Positions 46,514 through 58,121 of a stretch of 64,000 bases of DNA are shown in pieces; position 1 is the first letter of the stretch; each line of letters starts with the position of its first letter. The notes under the pieces are model-generated. The model had not been told where the DNA came from. It ran no database searches and saw only the letters and a program-made list of their open reading frames with translations. The position numbers and the translations under genes were made by a program. The DNA is from Nitrospirota bacterium (lineage in GTDB: Bacteria > Nitrospirota > JACRHJ01): contig JAJYHX010000001.1 in assembly GCA_021784575.1 (NCBI GenBank), positions 211,280 to 275,279 on the forward strand, read 5' to 3'.

Positions 46514-46810
46514 TCAATAACCCGTCATGTTGTGGAACGTGCCGTTCGAGCGGCCTATGGCCGGCTTGCCGGCCACGCCCGGATCGTTCGCGCTGTTCTG
46601 GGCGCCGGTGTCGGGGTTTATGCTTTCTTTCATGCCCGTATAGTTGGCCATCGCGCCGCCGGGCGGGTCGGCGCTGCTTGTCTTCTGCATATGGCTTCCG
46701 CCGGACATGCCGGTGTAGGTCTCGTAGGCATTGCCGCCGATGGCCGCGAAGGCCGGGATGGCGAAGACAAGAGCCGCACCCGCGCAAAACATTATAATCC
46801 CTTTTTTCAT
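46514..46810 (-). CDS. Small secreted hypothetical protein
   Basis: 98 aa; signal peptide MKKGIIMFCAGAALVFAIPAFA, YTGM motifs; terminator downstream. Confidence 0.6.
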   Translation of the reverse strand: MKKGIIMFCAGAALVFAIPAFAAIGGNAYETYTGMSGGSHMQKTSSADPPGGAMANYTGMKESINPDTGAQNSANDPGVAGKPAIGRSNGTFHNMTGY

Positions 46811-47034
46811 GGTCTGTTACCCTCCACGATTGATATTGCCTCTGAAATTAAAAAAGCAGTCCGAAATTACCACCGGACCGCTTGCTTCGGTTTACGTGCA
46901 GCTTGGAAGGTTTCCTTATAGCTTCATAAGCAAAGATAGCAGGGGATATTTTAGTTGTCAACCCGATGAAAACTATAAATTTTCCAAATAAATTTAAGAT
47001 AAGGCGCGATTAAAAGATTTAATACGGTTTCTCC

Positions 47035-47063
47035 TTGACAATCTTTTGTTTGGCGTGATAACT
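47035..47063 (+). promoter_or_regulatory. Predicted promoter of the atp operon
   Basis: TTGACA (47035-47040), N17, ATAACT (47058-47063). Confidence 0.5.
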
Positions 47064-47145
47064 TGCAACCCGGTTTTAAACGCCGGGGGCGTGGGAGTGG
47101 AACAGCGCAGAACCCGGGCAGGATTTTATTTTTGGGAGAGAAGAA

Positions 47146-47577
47146 ATGGTTACCGTAATTCCGGACTATACCTTCTTTGTTCAGCTCGCCAATTTTCTCG
47201 TGCTCATAATCATCCTGAACCTGCTTCTGTTCAAGCCGGTCCTGAAGCACCTCTCCGAGCGGGACGCGAAGATTGCCGGTCAGCACGAGGACGCGGCGGG
47301 TTATGCGAACAAGGCCCAGGCCATGCTCCGCGATTTCGAGCGTGAGCTTGCGGACGCGAGGGTGAAAGCGAACCAGTCGTATCACTCGCTTCAGCAGGAA
47401 GGCATATCCCGCCAGAGGGAAAGACTCTCCCAGGCCAAGGCGGAGGCCCAGTCCACGGTGGAAAAGGCCAGGGCGCAGGTCTCGGCGGAATCTGGCAGGG
47501 CCAGGGAGACGCTTGAGAAGGAAATGGCGAAGCTTCCGGGAGAGATTGCATCCAAGCTCCTGGGCAGGCCGGTATAA
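47146..47577 (+). CDS. ATP synthase F0 subunit b'
   Basis: 143 aa; single N-terminal TM then long charged helix; first of the atp cluster. Confidence 0.88.
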   Translation: MVTVIPDYTFFVQLANFLVLIIILNLLLFKPVLKHLSERDAKIAGQHEDAAGYANKAQAMLRDFERELADARVKANQSYHSLQQEGISRQRERLSQAKAEAQSTVEKARAQVSAESGRARETLEKEMAKLPGEIASKLLGRPV

Positions 47578-47592
47578 ATAAAGAGGAAAGAG

Positions 47593-48177
47593 ATGGAAAC
47601 GGGGAACCGGAAAATCAAGAAATATATCGGTGCTGGTTTGGCGGCGCTTGCGATTGTCTCGGTCTTCGCGGCTGTCGCCTTGGCTGCGGGCGGCGGAGAA
47701 GCGACTAAGCCGATGGACTGGGGATGGCGCATTATAGACTCCTCCATCATTATCGCCGTCCTCGTCTGGGTATGGATAAAATACGGCAAGCCCGCCCTGC
47801 TCGGCAGGATAGCAAAGATAGAGGCCTCTCTCGAAGAGGCAAAGAAGACGCGCGAAGAGGCGCTGGCGAAGCTCTCCGCCGTCGAGGCGAAACTCAGGAA
47901 CAAGGACGCCGAGCTTAAGAGCATACTCGATATCGCAAAGGCCAACGGAGAAAAAGAAAAGGAAATGCTCGTCAGGGAGGCGGAGAAGATGGTCGCAGAC
48001 ATCGCCTCATCGACGAAGGACCTTATAGACGCCGAGCTGGTCAAGGCCAGGGAAGCGATAAGGCGCGAGGCGGCGTTCAAGGCCGTCGAGCTTGCCGAGA
48101 AAATGGTCAGGGAAAACGTAAAGAAGGAAGACCAGGCCAGGATGCTCCAGGAATACCTGGAGAAGGTCGGAAAATAA
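47593..48177 (+). CDS. atpF: ATP synthase F0 subunit b
   Basis: 194 aa; two hydrophobic N-terminal segments then charged coiled coil. Confidence 0.9.
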   Translation: METGNRKIKKYIGAGLAALAIVSVFAAVALAAGGGEATKPMDWGWRIIDSSIIIAVLVWVWIKYGKPALLGRIAKIEASLEEAKKTREEALAKLSAVEAKLRNKDAELKSILDIAKANGEKEKEMLVREAEKMVADIASSTKDLIDAELVKAREAIRREAAFKAVELAEKMVRENVKKEDQARMLQEYLEKVGK

Positions 48178-48225
48178 GGGGGCAGGACGGGCCGGGAGTA
48201 TAAGGCCTGATACCTGATATAAATT

Positions 48226-48765
48226 ATGCTAAAGGATATAATCGCAAAAAGATACGCGAAGGCGCTCCTTTCGCTCTCTTCAGGCTCCGGCAACGCGGAC
48301 GCCGTGAAGAAAGACCTCGCGCAGGTGGCCGAGGTATACAGGACGTCCAGGGGCCTTCAGAGCGTATTCATGAATCCGGTGTTCTCCCTTAAGGACAAGA
48401 TAAAGGTTATGGACGGCCTCGCCGGAGAGCTCGGGGTAAATCCCCTGACTCTGCGCTTCCTCGACCTCCTTGCCAGGAAGCGCCGGTTCAGGTATATACG
48501 CGAGGTCTCGGCGGCCTACTCCGACCTTCTCGACCTTGCGCAGGGCAGAGTGAAGGCGTCGGTCGCCTCCGCGGCCCCGCTCTCGGACGCCGAGGCCGGG
48601 AGTATCAAGGCGAAGATAAGCGGCATTGTCGGTAAGGACGTGGAACTGACGATGGAGGTCGATCCGAGCCTCATCGGCGGAGTGCGCACGAGAATCGGGA
48701 GCACGGTTTATGATGGAAGCCTCTCCAACCAGGTGCGCCTGGTGCGGGCGGCTCTCCTTAAATAG
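48226..48765 (+). CDS. atpH: ATP synthase F1 subunit delta
   Basis: 179 aa; IAKRYAKALLSL, VDPSLIGGVRTRIGSTVYDGSLSNQV. Confidence 0.93.
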   Translation: MLKDIIAKRYAKALLSLSSGSGNADAVKKDLAQVAEVYRTSRGLQSVFMNPVFSLKDKIKVMDGLAGELGVNPLTLRFLDLLARKRRFRYIREVSAAYSDLLDLAQGRVKASVASAAPLSDAEAGSIKAKISGIVGKDVELTMEVDPSLIGGVRTRIGSTVYDGSLSNQVRLVRAALLK

Positions 48766-48798
48766 GAAGCCGGCTGACCGGCTACGGAAGGGGGATTT

Positions 48799-50307
48799 AT
48801 GCAGATCAAGGCGGAAGAGATCAGCGAGCTGATAAAACGGCAGATCGCCGAATTCGAGAAGGGTGTGGACGTGATGGAGGTCGGCACCGTTATTACGGTC
48901 GGCGACGGCATCGCGAAGATCTACGGCCTGGAGAAGTGCATGCAGGGCGAGCTCCTGGAGTTTCCGGGCAACGTCATGGGCATGGCGCTTAACCTCGAAG
49001 ACGACAATGTCGGCACCGTTCTTTTCGGCGACGATACGCTGATCAAGGAAGGCGACATAGTAAAGCGCACGGGGCGCATCATGGAGGTCCCCGTCGGAGA
49101 CGCCGTCATCGGGCGCGTCGTTGACGGCATAGGCATGCCGCTCGACGGCAAAGGGCCCATCGCGTCCACCGAGTCCAGGCGCGTCGAGGTCATAGCGCCC
49201 GGCATAGTAAAGCGCCAGCCGGTCCGGGAGCCTCTCCAGACGGGCATCAAGGCGATAGACGCCCTTATCCCCATTGGCCGCGGACAGCGCGAGCTCATAA
49301 TCGGAGACCGCCAGACGGGCAAGACCGCCGTCGCGATCGATACCATAATCAACCAGAAGGGCAAGAGCGTTGTCTGCATATACGTCGCCGTCGGACAGAA
49401 GCGCTCCACCGTCGCCCGCGTAATGAAGACACTTGAAGAGCACGGCGCGATGGACTACACCGTCGTCGTCTCGGCATCCGCGTCGGATGCGGCCTCGCTC
49501 CAGTTCATTGCCCCCTATACCGGCTGCACCATCGGAGAGTATTTCCGCGACAACGGCAAGCACGCCCTCATAATCTACGACGATCTCTCCAAGCAGGCGG
49601 TGGCTTACAGGCAGCTGTCCCTCCTGCTCAGGCGTCCGCCGGGCCGCGAGGCGTATCCGGGCGACGTCTTCTACCTGCACTCCAGGCTCCTTGAGCGCGC
49701 GGCGAAGCTCTCCGACGAGCTCGGCGGCGGTTCTCTCACGGCGCTTCCAATAATCGAGACTCAGGCGGGCGATGTCTCCGCCTACATCCCGACGAACGTC
49801 ATATCCATCACGGACGGCCAGATATTCCTGGAGTCCGACCTCTTCTACTCGGGCGTCAGGCCCGCGCTGAATGTCGGCCTCTCGGTCTCCCGCGTCGGCG
49901 GCTCCGCCCAGATAAAGGCGATGAAGCAGGTCGCAGGCTCGCTTAAGCTCGACCTCGCGCAGTTCCGCGAGCTCGCGGCGTTCGCCCAGTTCGGCGCCGA
50001 CCTCGACAAGGCCACGCAGAACCAGTTGGCGAGGGGCCAGAGAATGGTGGAGATACTGAAGCAGAACCAGTATTCCGCCATGGGCGTCGGCAGCCAGATA
50101 CTCATAATCTTCGCCGCGACGAACGGCTACGTCGATGATATATCCATCGGCTCCATAAGGAAATTCGAGGCCGACCTCCTGAAGTTCCTCGAACTCCAGC
50201 ATCCGGAAATCACAAAGGAGATAGAGGAGAAAAAGGCGATAAGCGACGAGCTTAAAGAGAAGATTAAATCGGCAATCGAAGAGTTCAAGAAGACGTTCGC
50301 GGTCTAA
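48799..50307 (+). CDS. atpA: ATP synthase F1 subunit alpha
   Basis: 502 aa; [25 protein letters not shown]. Confidence 0.98.
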   Translation: MQIKAEEISELIKRQIAEFEKGVDVMEVGTVITVGDGIAKIYGLEKCMQGELLEFPGNVMGMALNLEDDNVGTVLFGDDTLIKEGDIVKRTGRIMEVPVGDAVIGRVVDGIGMPLDGKGPIASTESRRVEVIAPGIVKRQPVREPLQTGIKAIDALIPIGRGQRELIIGDRQTGKTAVAIDTIINQKGKSVVCIYVAVGQKRSTVARVMKTLEEHGAMDYTVVVSASASDAASLQFIAPYTGCTIGEYFRDNGKHALIIYDDLSKQAVAYRQLSLLLRRPPGREAYPGDVFYLHSRLLERAAKLSDELGGGSLTALPIIETQAGDVSAYIPTNVISITDGQIFLESDLFYSGVRPALNVGLSVSRVGGSAQIKAMKQVAGSLKLDLAQFRELAAFAQFGADLDKATQNQLARGQRMVEILKQNQYSAMGVGSQILIIFAATNGYVDDISIGSIRKFEADLLKFLELQHPEITKEIEEKKAISDELKEKIKSAIEEFKKTFAV

Positions 50308-50319
50308 GGGGAGGAACAG

Positions 50320-51183
50320 GTGGCTGGCTCAAGGGATATACTTAGAAGGATCCGCAGCGTAAAGAACACGCAGCAGATCACAAAGGCAATGAAGGCGGTC
50401 TCGGCCTCGAAGCTTAAAAAAGCCCAGGCCGCGATGCTCGCCGCCCGCCCCTATGCGAACATGCTGGTCTCGGTCCTCGGGAACCTCGCGGCAAGGGCGC
50501 CGAGGGAATACCACCCGCTGCTCGCGCACAGGGGATGCCGTCGCATCGAGTTCCTTATCGTTACCTCCGACCGCGGACTGTGCGGCGCGTTTAACACGAA
50601 CATAATGAAGCGCGCGGTCGCGCTTTACCACGAAAAGAAAACGGACGGCTGCGACTTGACGCTGAATGTCGTTGGCCGCAAGGGCAGGGACTACCTGGTG
50701 CGCAGGGATTACGCCATAAGGAAGGACTGGACGGGTATCTCCGGCCACCTGAACTACTCCCATGCGCAGACGATTGCCTCCGAGATTATCGAGAACTACA
50801 TAAACGCCGAGGTGGACGAGGTCTACGTCATCTACAACGAGTTCAAGACCGCGCTCTCCCAGACGGTAATCGCCGAGAAGGTGCTGCCCATAGAGCCGCC
50901 GAAGACGGACATCGAAACCGCCTCCGGAGACTACATATACGAGCCGGGGCCGGAAGCCGTGCTCGACACGCTCCTGCCGAAGCACGTGGAGTTCCAGGTC
51001 TACAGGGCGCTTCGGGAGTCCGAGGCCTCCGAACTCGGGGCCAGGATGACGGCGATGGACTCGGCAAGCAATAACGCCAAGGAAATGATAGCCAAGCTGA
51101 CGCTCAAATATAACAAGGCGCGCCAGGCCGCCATCACGAAGGAACTGATGGAGATAATCGGCGGCGCAGAGGCGCTGAAATAG
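50320..51183 (+). CDS. atpG: ATP synthase F1 subunit gamma
   Basis: 287 aa; ILRRIRSVKNTQQITKAMKAVSASKL. Confidence 0.97.
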   Translation: MAGSRDILRRIRSVKNTQQITKAMKAVSASKLKKAQAAMLAARPYANMLVSVLGNLAARAPREYHPLLAHRGCRRIEFLIVTSDRGLCGAFNTNIMKRAVALYHEKKTDGCDLTLNVVGRKGRDYLVRRDYAIRKDWTGISGHLNYSHAQTIASEIIENYINAEVDEVYVIYNEFKTALSQTVIAEKVLPIEPPKTDIETASGDYIYEPGPEAVLDTLLPKHVEFQVYRALRESEASELGARMTAMDSASNNAKEMIAKLTLKYNKARQAAITKELMEIIGGAEALK

Positions 51184-51218
51184 GGGCTGGTAATCAGTGG
51201 CCGGGTGTCGGCAATAAT

Positions 51219-52738
<1,520 letters not shown>

Positions 52739-52809
52739 AAGGGCCGGGGCTTGGACGATAGAAAATACTTGAGGCGCAAGAGGCCCCTTTTGGAAAGTTG
52801 GGAGCAATA

Positions 52810-53211
52810 ATGGACAAGCTGACGCTCGAAATAGTCACGCCGGAGAAGAGGGTCGTCCGCGAGGAAGTGGACGAAGTCGTCTGCCCCGGCATAGAGGGGG
52901 AATTCGGAGTCCTGCCCGGCCACACACCCTTTCTGACCGCGCTCAGGATAGGTGAACTCAGCTACCGCATAGGCGGCGCCCACAAATATATCGCCGTCAC
53001 CTGGGGCTACGCGCAGGTTGACGGGGACAAGGTGGAGGTGCTTGCGGACATAGCCGAGACCGCAGAGGAGATAGACCTACACCGCGCCGAAGAAGAGAAG
53101 GCGAGGGCCGAGGCCATACTCAGAGGCCAGCCCGCAGAGGTCGAGTTCGAGAAGGGCCAGGTCTCCCTGGAAAAGGCCGTCATCAGGATGCAGGTCGCCG
53201 TCAAGAAATAA
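52810..53211 (+). CDS. atpC: ATP synthase F1 subunit epsilon
   Basis: LTLEIVTPEKRVVREEVDEVVCPGIEGEFGVLPGHTPFLTAL. Confidence 0.95.
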   Translation: MDKLTLEIVTPEKRVVREEVDEVVCPGIEGEFGVLPGHTPFLTALRIGELSYRIGGAHKYIAVTWGYAQVDGDKVEVLADIAETAEEIDLHRAEEEKARAEAILRGQPAEVEFEKGQVSLEKAVIRMQVAVKK

Positions 53212-53229
53212 ACGGCCTTATAAAATACA

Positions 53230-53260
53230 AATCGGCATCCGAAACGGATGCCGATTTTTT
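53230..53260. terminator. Intrinsic terminator after atpC
   Basis: AATCGGCATCC-gaaac-GGATGCCGATTTTTT. Confidence 0.75.
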
Positions 53261-54725
53261 ATTTGGCCTGACCTTGTTTGTCATCCCCGTTCCGCCACCA
53301 GCGCTCTTTAAGGATGCCGAGCTTAAAGAGGTCCTTGAGGCGCGCCTTTGCAAGCGGGGCGGCCTTCGGGCCGGCGGAAGAGACGAGCGTCGCATCGGGG
53401 TAGAGAATACAAAGCTCGCGGTATGAGCTTGCGGCGTCCGTCCAGCGGCCCATCTTCTCGTATACTCCCGCCATGCGATAGAGCGCCGTTCCCCTGCATA
53501 TTCCGCTTCTGGCCGGGGATACCGCCTTCCCGTATGCCTTGAGCGCGTCCGTATAATCGCCCGTCCGCGAAAAAGCGTTTCCAAGCGTAATAAACTCCCC
53601 GCAGCCCGGATGTCCTTTTTCGGGTATGCGCGTAAGGGCAAGGTTGAACAGGTAGCCGCCGTCTTCGGGCGCAGCCTCCGCCTCGGAAGGCTTGCCGGAC
53701 GACGGCTTGTCCTGCGCCTCCCATTGGCCGATGAATTTTTTCAGCCCGGCCGCAAGGTCGCCCTCGTTTTTACAGGGGATGTCGAACATGTCCGGGATGT
53801 ACGAGCGCGCGCTGTAAAGCGAAAGGGAGACGATATTCACGCCGCCCGCCCGACTCTCGGATACGGAAAGTGCAAGCTCCGCGCGTTCCTGCTCAAGAAG
53901 GCTCGACAGGACCGCGGAATCCTCAAGGCTCAATCTTCTTTTGCCGGATTTAAGGAATTCAATCGACGACGGGTCAAGCTCCCTTGAACGCAGAATGTCC
54001 TGAAGCTTCCCGATGCTTGCCGGGATCAGGCGGATGCCTTCAAGACCTCCGATTGCCGCCTTCGTCTCCTGCGCGGCGGAAGGCGGGATATTCAGCGCCC
54101 CGACCGTCAGGAAAAGAAGACGCCTTTTGAGCCGGACACGGACAGCCCCGCTCCCTCCGGCCTGGAGCGTCTCCCGTATCTCATCCGGCTCGAAATATTC
54201 CTTTGTCAGCGCTATCCTGTGAGACCCGCCCGATACCTGGGAGAGAGTAACCGGCGTAACCCCGGACTCCACGCCGTCGAGATATACCGACGCGCCCCGG
54301 GGCTGGGACTGCACAGTTATGCTCCCGCGCGCCGGGGCCAGCTTCTCGTCGATTGTCAGGGTCACGTCTTTTTTAATCGTTATTTCCTCCGTGGAATTTT
54401 CGTAACCGCGCTCCATCAATACAATGCGATATGTCCCCGCCTTTATGTGTTCCTTCCTGAGCGGCGCCTCGCCAAGCGATACGCCGTCAAGGAAGACGTC
54501 CGCGCCCGCCGGGTCGCTGCTGCAAGCGAGAACCCCTTCGCCCGCCGCGGATTTCGCCGCCGCGCGCTTTATGGAGAGGTTCTCAAGCGGAGCGGGTTTT
54601 GCGGCGGCCGTGGGACCGGCAGGGGCCGCGGGAAAAAAAGACGCCATCCCGGAGGCGTCGGCAAAGGCCGTGGCTGACGATGCAAGGAGCAGAATGCAGG
54701 CGGCGATGGCCGGAAGTTTTTTCAT
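53259..54725 (-). CDS. PEGA-domain / TPR protein
   Basis: 488 aa; signal peptide; SDPAGADVFLDGVSLGEAPL and QSQPRGASVYLDGVESGVTPV PEGA repeats. Confidence 0.85.
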   Translation of the reverse strand: MKKLPAIAACILLLASSATAFADASGMASFFPAAPAGPTAAAKPAPLENLSIKRAAAKSAAGEGVLACSSDPAGADVFLDGVSLGEAPLRKEHIKAGTYRIVLMERGYENSTEEITIKKDVTLTIDEKLAPARGSITVQSQPRGASVYLDGVESGVTPVTLSQVSGGSHRIALTKEYFEPDEIRETLQAGGSGAVRVRLKRRLLFLTVGALNIPPSAAQETKAAIGGLEGIRLIPASIGKLQDILRSRELDPSSIEFLKSGKRRLSLEDSAVLSSLLEQERAELALSVSESRAGGVNIVSLSLYSARSYIPDMFDIPCKNEGDLAAGLKKFIGQWEAQDKPSSGKPSEAEAAPEDGGYLFNLALTRIPEKGHPGCGEFITLGNAFSRTGDYTDALKAYGKAVSPARSGICRGTALYRMAGVYEKMGRWTDAASSYRELCILYPDATLVSSAGPKAAPLAKARLKDLFKLGILKERWWRNGDDKQGQAK

Positions 54726-55513
54726 GGCTTGGCCTTGATATTTATGGAATCCTTGGCAACCGGGCCGGGCTTCCCCGCGCTCTTGATTAATCCTATCTCG
54801 GTTTTTGCCCTGTCGGAATAAAGACCCGCCGGATAACCTGCCAGCATCGCCTTGAAGTCTGCAAGCGCGCCGGAGGCGTTCCCCCGTGCAAGTTTTGCCA
54901 TGCCAAGGCAGTACAGCGCCGGGGCGGCGTAAGGGGATCCGGGGAAATCGCTATATACGCGCTTGAAGATTTCACCGGCCTGCGCGTAGTCCTTCATCTC
55001 CATCCGGCATTTGGCGGCATAATACAGCGCCTGCGAGATTGCCGGCTGCCCCGCGCCGGAAGTATTTTCGCCTTTGCCGTCTGCGGCAAAAATGGCCGGG
55101 ATCTTCATGAATTCGCTGAAGGCCGCGCCAATGTCCCGCTTCGGGTTGTCGGGGTTGTAGAGGCAATACGCAAGCTCGAAGCGTATGGATGCGGCTATGC
55201 CGTCGGTCGGGAAGTTCCCTGCAGCCCGGCGCAGAAGTATCTCGGCCTCGTCATAGCGGCCCTTTAGTTCCTGGTATTTACCGAGCCAGTAGAGCGAGTC
55301 GTTTGCGCGCACACCGTCCGGAAACTCTTTTAAGTATTCCTCGAAGGCATCCTTTGCCGCGGAAAACGAGCCGCTCATGTACAGATGCAGGGCGTTTTTA
55401 AACCGCGCGTTTCCCCTTATGCGTGTTGGCGGCAAAGACGCCGTTCCCGCCGCACGGGACGGCGCGGAAAACATGAGGAGCAAGGCAACGGACATTAAAA
55501 TACGCTTTATCAT
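54722..55513 (-). CDS. Secreted TPR protein (YbgF/BamD-like)
   Basis: 263 aa; signal peptide; tandem TPR-like helices. Confidence 0.75.
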   Translation of the reverse strand: MIKRILMSVALLLMFSAPSRAAGTASLPPTRIRGNARFKNALHLYMSGSFSAAKDAFEEYLKEFPDGVRANDSLYWLGKYQELKGRYDEAEILLRRAAGNFPTDGIAASIRFELAYCLYNPDNPKRDIGAAFSEFMKIPAIFAADGKGENTSGAGQPAISQALYYAAKCRMEMKDYAQAGEIFKRVYSDFPGSPYAAPALYCLGMAKLARGNASGALADFKAMLAGYPAGLYSDRAKTEIGLIKSAGKPGPVAKDSINIKAKP

Positions 55514-56286
55514 TTGCAGTGTCCCGCGAATTCCGGGAAGCCGGAAATGTCGTTTAGCATGTCGTAGATTTTCCCGGCGAGGGCGTGAAGGTTCTCCGTG
55601 TCCTCGCGGTTATACGCGATAAGCGTGTCCAGCGCGCCCTCGCGGCCGCGCATGTGCGCCTGCCAGAGCAGCACCGCCTGATAGCCGCCTATGCCCTCCA
55701 CCTCGCCCGCGCGGGCGATCCCGACCAGCTTTTCCACCTTCTTCAGTCCGCCCTTGAGCCCCGCACGGTGCCCCGCCGGGCAGAGGTCGAGATGCGGCAC
55801 GTCCACCCTGAGATCCGGGTAGAAGGTCTTGAGGTATGGCACGTCGAAGGTGCTGCCCGCGAAGGTTACGAGGAGCCGCGCGTCTTCTATCTCCCTCTGG
55901 ACACTGTCCTGGGTAAGGTTCCTGCCGCAGACGTACGGGCGATACTCGCCGTTTGAATAAAAGCCGGCCACCGTTACCGCGCCGGTTTCCGGGCTTCTTC
56001 CGTCCGTCTCTATGTCCATGCATACGGCGTCCGGCCCCAGGCTGTCCCACAGCCTCCAGAGGCCGCCGGAGCCGAGCAGCGGCTGGAAGTAGAGTATGTT
56101 CCCCGCCTTAAGCGCGCTCATGGCGTCTATGACATAGCCGTCAAGCAGCAGTTTTCTCTGGCTGGAGAATCCGGGGATTTTTTCTGCGGACAGGAAGTCT
56201 TCCCAGGTAAGGACGCCCGCGCGCCAGAGGTATCTCTCAAGGCGCGGGCCGATGCCGGGGAATATGGAGAAAGTGCTGCTTAACAT
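55510..56286 (-). CDS. Ribonuclease H-like (YprB-type) exonuclease-fold protein
   Basis: VCMDIETDG, FAGSTFDVPYL, AYNREDTENLHAL; likely start 56286. Confidence 0.8.
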   Translation of the reverse strand: MLSSTFSIFPGIGPRLERYLWRAGVLTWEDFLSAEKIPGFSSQRKLLLDGYVIDAMSALKAGNILYFQPLLGSGGLWRLWDSLGPDAVCMDIETDGRSPETGAVTVAGFYSNGEYRPYVCGRNLTQDSVQREIEDARLLVTFAGSTFDVPYLKTFYPDLRVDVPHLDLCPAGHRAGLKGGLKKVEKLVGIARAGEVEGIGGYQAVLLWQAHMRGREGALDTLIAYNREDTENLHALAGKIYDMLNDISGFPEFAGHCK

Positions 56287-56341
56287 GAAGACAAACTGAC
56301 GGAGAACCAATATTCCATACCGTTCCGGGCAGGTATGTACA

Positions 56342-56758
56342 TCACCCGTTTAAGCGGTCGTCGCCGCCCCTGTCCCCCTTGAGGGCGGAGAGGCCCGCGA
56401 ATATGTTCGCGACGACCACGACGGTAAACCCGAACGCAAGGCCAAGAAGGTTCGTGAGTTTATATACCACGAGAAGGTATAAGAGGGCAAGCAAAATAAG
56501 AAATTTTACGAGATGCACGACGACCGAGAGTATCTTTGCGGCCTTTTTTACGCGCCTGTCGGACGTGGCCGCCCCGGCAATGGCTTCGACAAGCGTTATA
56601 ATCGAGTAGACGTTGAAGACGGATATCGCGGCGCCGGTTAGGATGCTCGCGGCAATCAGGGGAGGAAACTTCAGGAGGCTTGCCGCCGCAAGTATCGCGG
56701 AAAGCCCCGCGCCCCAGAGGGTGGTTTTTTTAAAGTGCCGCTTGTTGGCCGGTAACAT
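56342..56758 (-). CDS. ATP synthase subunit I-like membrane protein
   Basis: 138 aa; four hydrophobic segments; follows an AtpZ-like gene. Confidence 0.7.
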   Translation of the reverse strand: MLPANKRHFKKTTLWGAGLSAILAAASLLKFPPLIAASILTGAAISVFNVYSIITLVEAIAGAATSDRRVKKAAKILSVVVHLVKFLILLALLYLLVVYKLTNLLGLAFGFTVVVVANIFAGLSALKGDRGGDDRLNG

Positions 56759-56780
56759 AGAGCTCGTTTCTTATAATCGC

Positions 56781-57077
56781 TTAAAATTTATCCTTGTCCT
56801 TGTCCTTGAAATCGCCCTTGCCGCCGTTTTCCTCTCCGGGTTTTTCGATATTTGTCTTCTTCGCCATCTGGAACATGTTTTTAAACCCGGCGATTATCCC
56901 GAATAGGAGAAAGACCATCGTGAACCAGGGCGAGGTATGCCAATTTAACCTGGGCGTAAGCCAATTGTCAATAGCCCAACCCATGAAAAGCCCTATAAAG
57001 GTTGCCGCGACGAGGTTTATGCCCATCGCGGCAAGCTGATAGAGGTTGCGCCAGAATTCCTTGTCCCGTTCTTCCAT
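56781..57077 (-). CDS. AtpZ/AtpI-like protein
   Basis: MEERDKEFWRNLYQLAAMGINLVAATFIGLFMGWAIDNWL; start could be 57122. Confidence 0.75.
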   Translation of the reverse strand: MEERDKEFWRNLYQLAAMGINLVAATFIGLFMGWAIDNWLTPRLNWHTSPWFTMVFLLFGIIAGFKNMFQMAKKTNIEKPGEENGGKGDFKDKDKDKF

Positions 57078-57126
57078 GTTCTGTTTCCCCGCTCCCTTGT
57101 CCCTCGTGATTTTCCTAATCATGCCC

Positions 57127-58092
57127 TCATCGCAGGAAATCCGCCGGATTGACAGGCCCATGACATTTCGTGCACTTTGCCGACCGGCCCATCGCCTTCG
57201 TTACCCTCCAGACATGCGGCTTGTGGCAGTCGAGACATTTCAGCCCCATACCAAGGTGCAGGGCGTGCTTCCCTGTATTGGGCACGGTGCTGTGGCAGGC
57301 CATGCAGACCTTCTCCACCACGGGCATGAGCTGGCTGTGCGGCTTGTGGCACTGGTAGCAGTTGAACCTCATCGGCCCGTCGTCCGGGAAGGTGGTGAGG
57401 CTGGAGGCTATGGCTATATCGTCCGCGGAGGGATGGAAATGCCTGGTGTCAACCGTCTTCGGCAGCGCGGTTATCCATGCTCGCTGTTTCGCATTCCCGT
57501 GGCAGGTTAGGCACTTGTTGCGGTTGGGCATGAGGTTTCTCGTCTCGTCGGTATGGCAGGCGAGACACGCGAAGTCCTCCATGCCGTGCACCTTTGCGTT
57601 CTTCGGATGGCACTTCACGCAGAACCTCGGCTCTACGGTAAATTTGTGCAATCTGTAGCCGTGGCAATTGAAGCATTGGATCTTCTGCTCGAAAAAGTGC
57701 CTGGCATGAAAAGGGGAATCGCCCACGTTGCGGGCCTTCGGATACAAGGGGTTAGTCTCCCAGTGGCATTTTACGCAGTATTTCCAGGGCACAAGGACCT
57801 TGCCGTGCGTAGATGGAATCGTCTTCGGGTTGTGCAGGACAAGGGAGACCAAAAGCTCGTTTTCCTCCACGAACGAGAGATGGTGGCATTCATGGCAGTT
57901 TATGCCTTTATGCTCGGATATGGACCACTTCAGGAAAGCAGTCTTCATGAGATGGCAGTTCATGCAGAAGCTGGGATTGTTCTCTTTGTAGTCCCAGAGC
58001 TTGTACGCCCCGTAACCCGCCACGGAAACCAGGACAAGTATAATAACGGAAAGCCATGCCAATGACCTTGTGGTCATTCCTTCCCTGAACAT
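57127..58092 (-). CDS. Membrane-anchored 11-heme cytochrome c
   Basis: N-terminal TM (NapC/NirT-like) and 11 CxxCH motifs counted: CMNCH CHECH CVKCH CFNCH CVKCH CLACH CLTCH CYQCH CMACH CLDCH CTKCH. Confidence 0.92.
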   Translation of the reverse strand: MFREGMTTRSLAWLSVIILVLVSVAGYGAYKLWDYKENNPSFCMNCHLMKTAFLKWSISEHKGINCHECHHLSFVEENELLVSLVLHNPKTIPSTHGKVLVPWKYCVKCHWETNPLYPKARNVGDSPFHARHFFEQKIQCFNCHGYRLHKFTVEPRFCVKCHPKNAKVHGMEDFACLACHTDETRNLMPNRNKCLTCHGNAKQRAWITALPKTVDTRHFHPSADDIAIASSLTTFPDDGPMRFNCYQCHKPHSQLMPVVEKVCMACHSTVPNTGKHALHLGMGLKCLDCHKPHVWRVTKAMGRSAKCTKCHGPVNPADFLR

Positions 58093-58121
58093 TGCTCCAC
58101 CTCCTCACAGATGTGGCGCTC

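Noticed and set aside
48280-50202. 640 aa minus strand ORF
   Set aside because: Antisense to atpH and atpA; codon-bias artefact.
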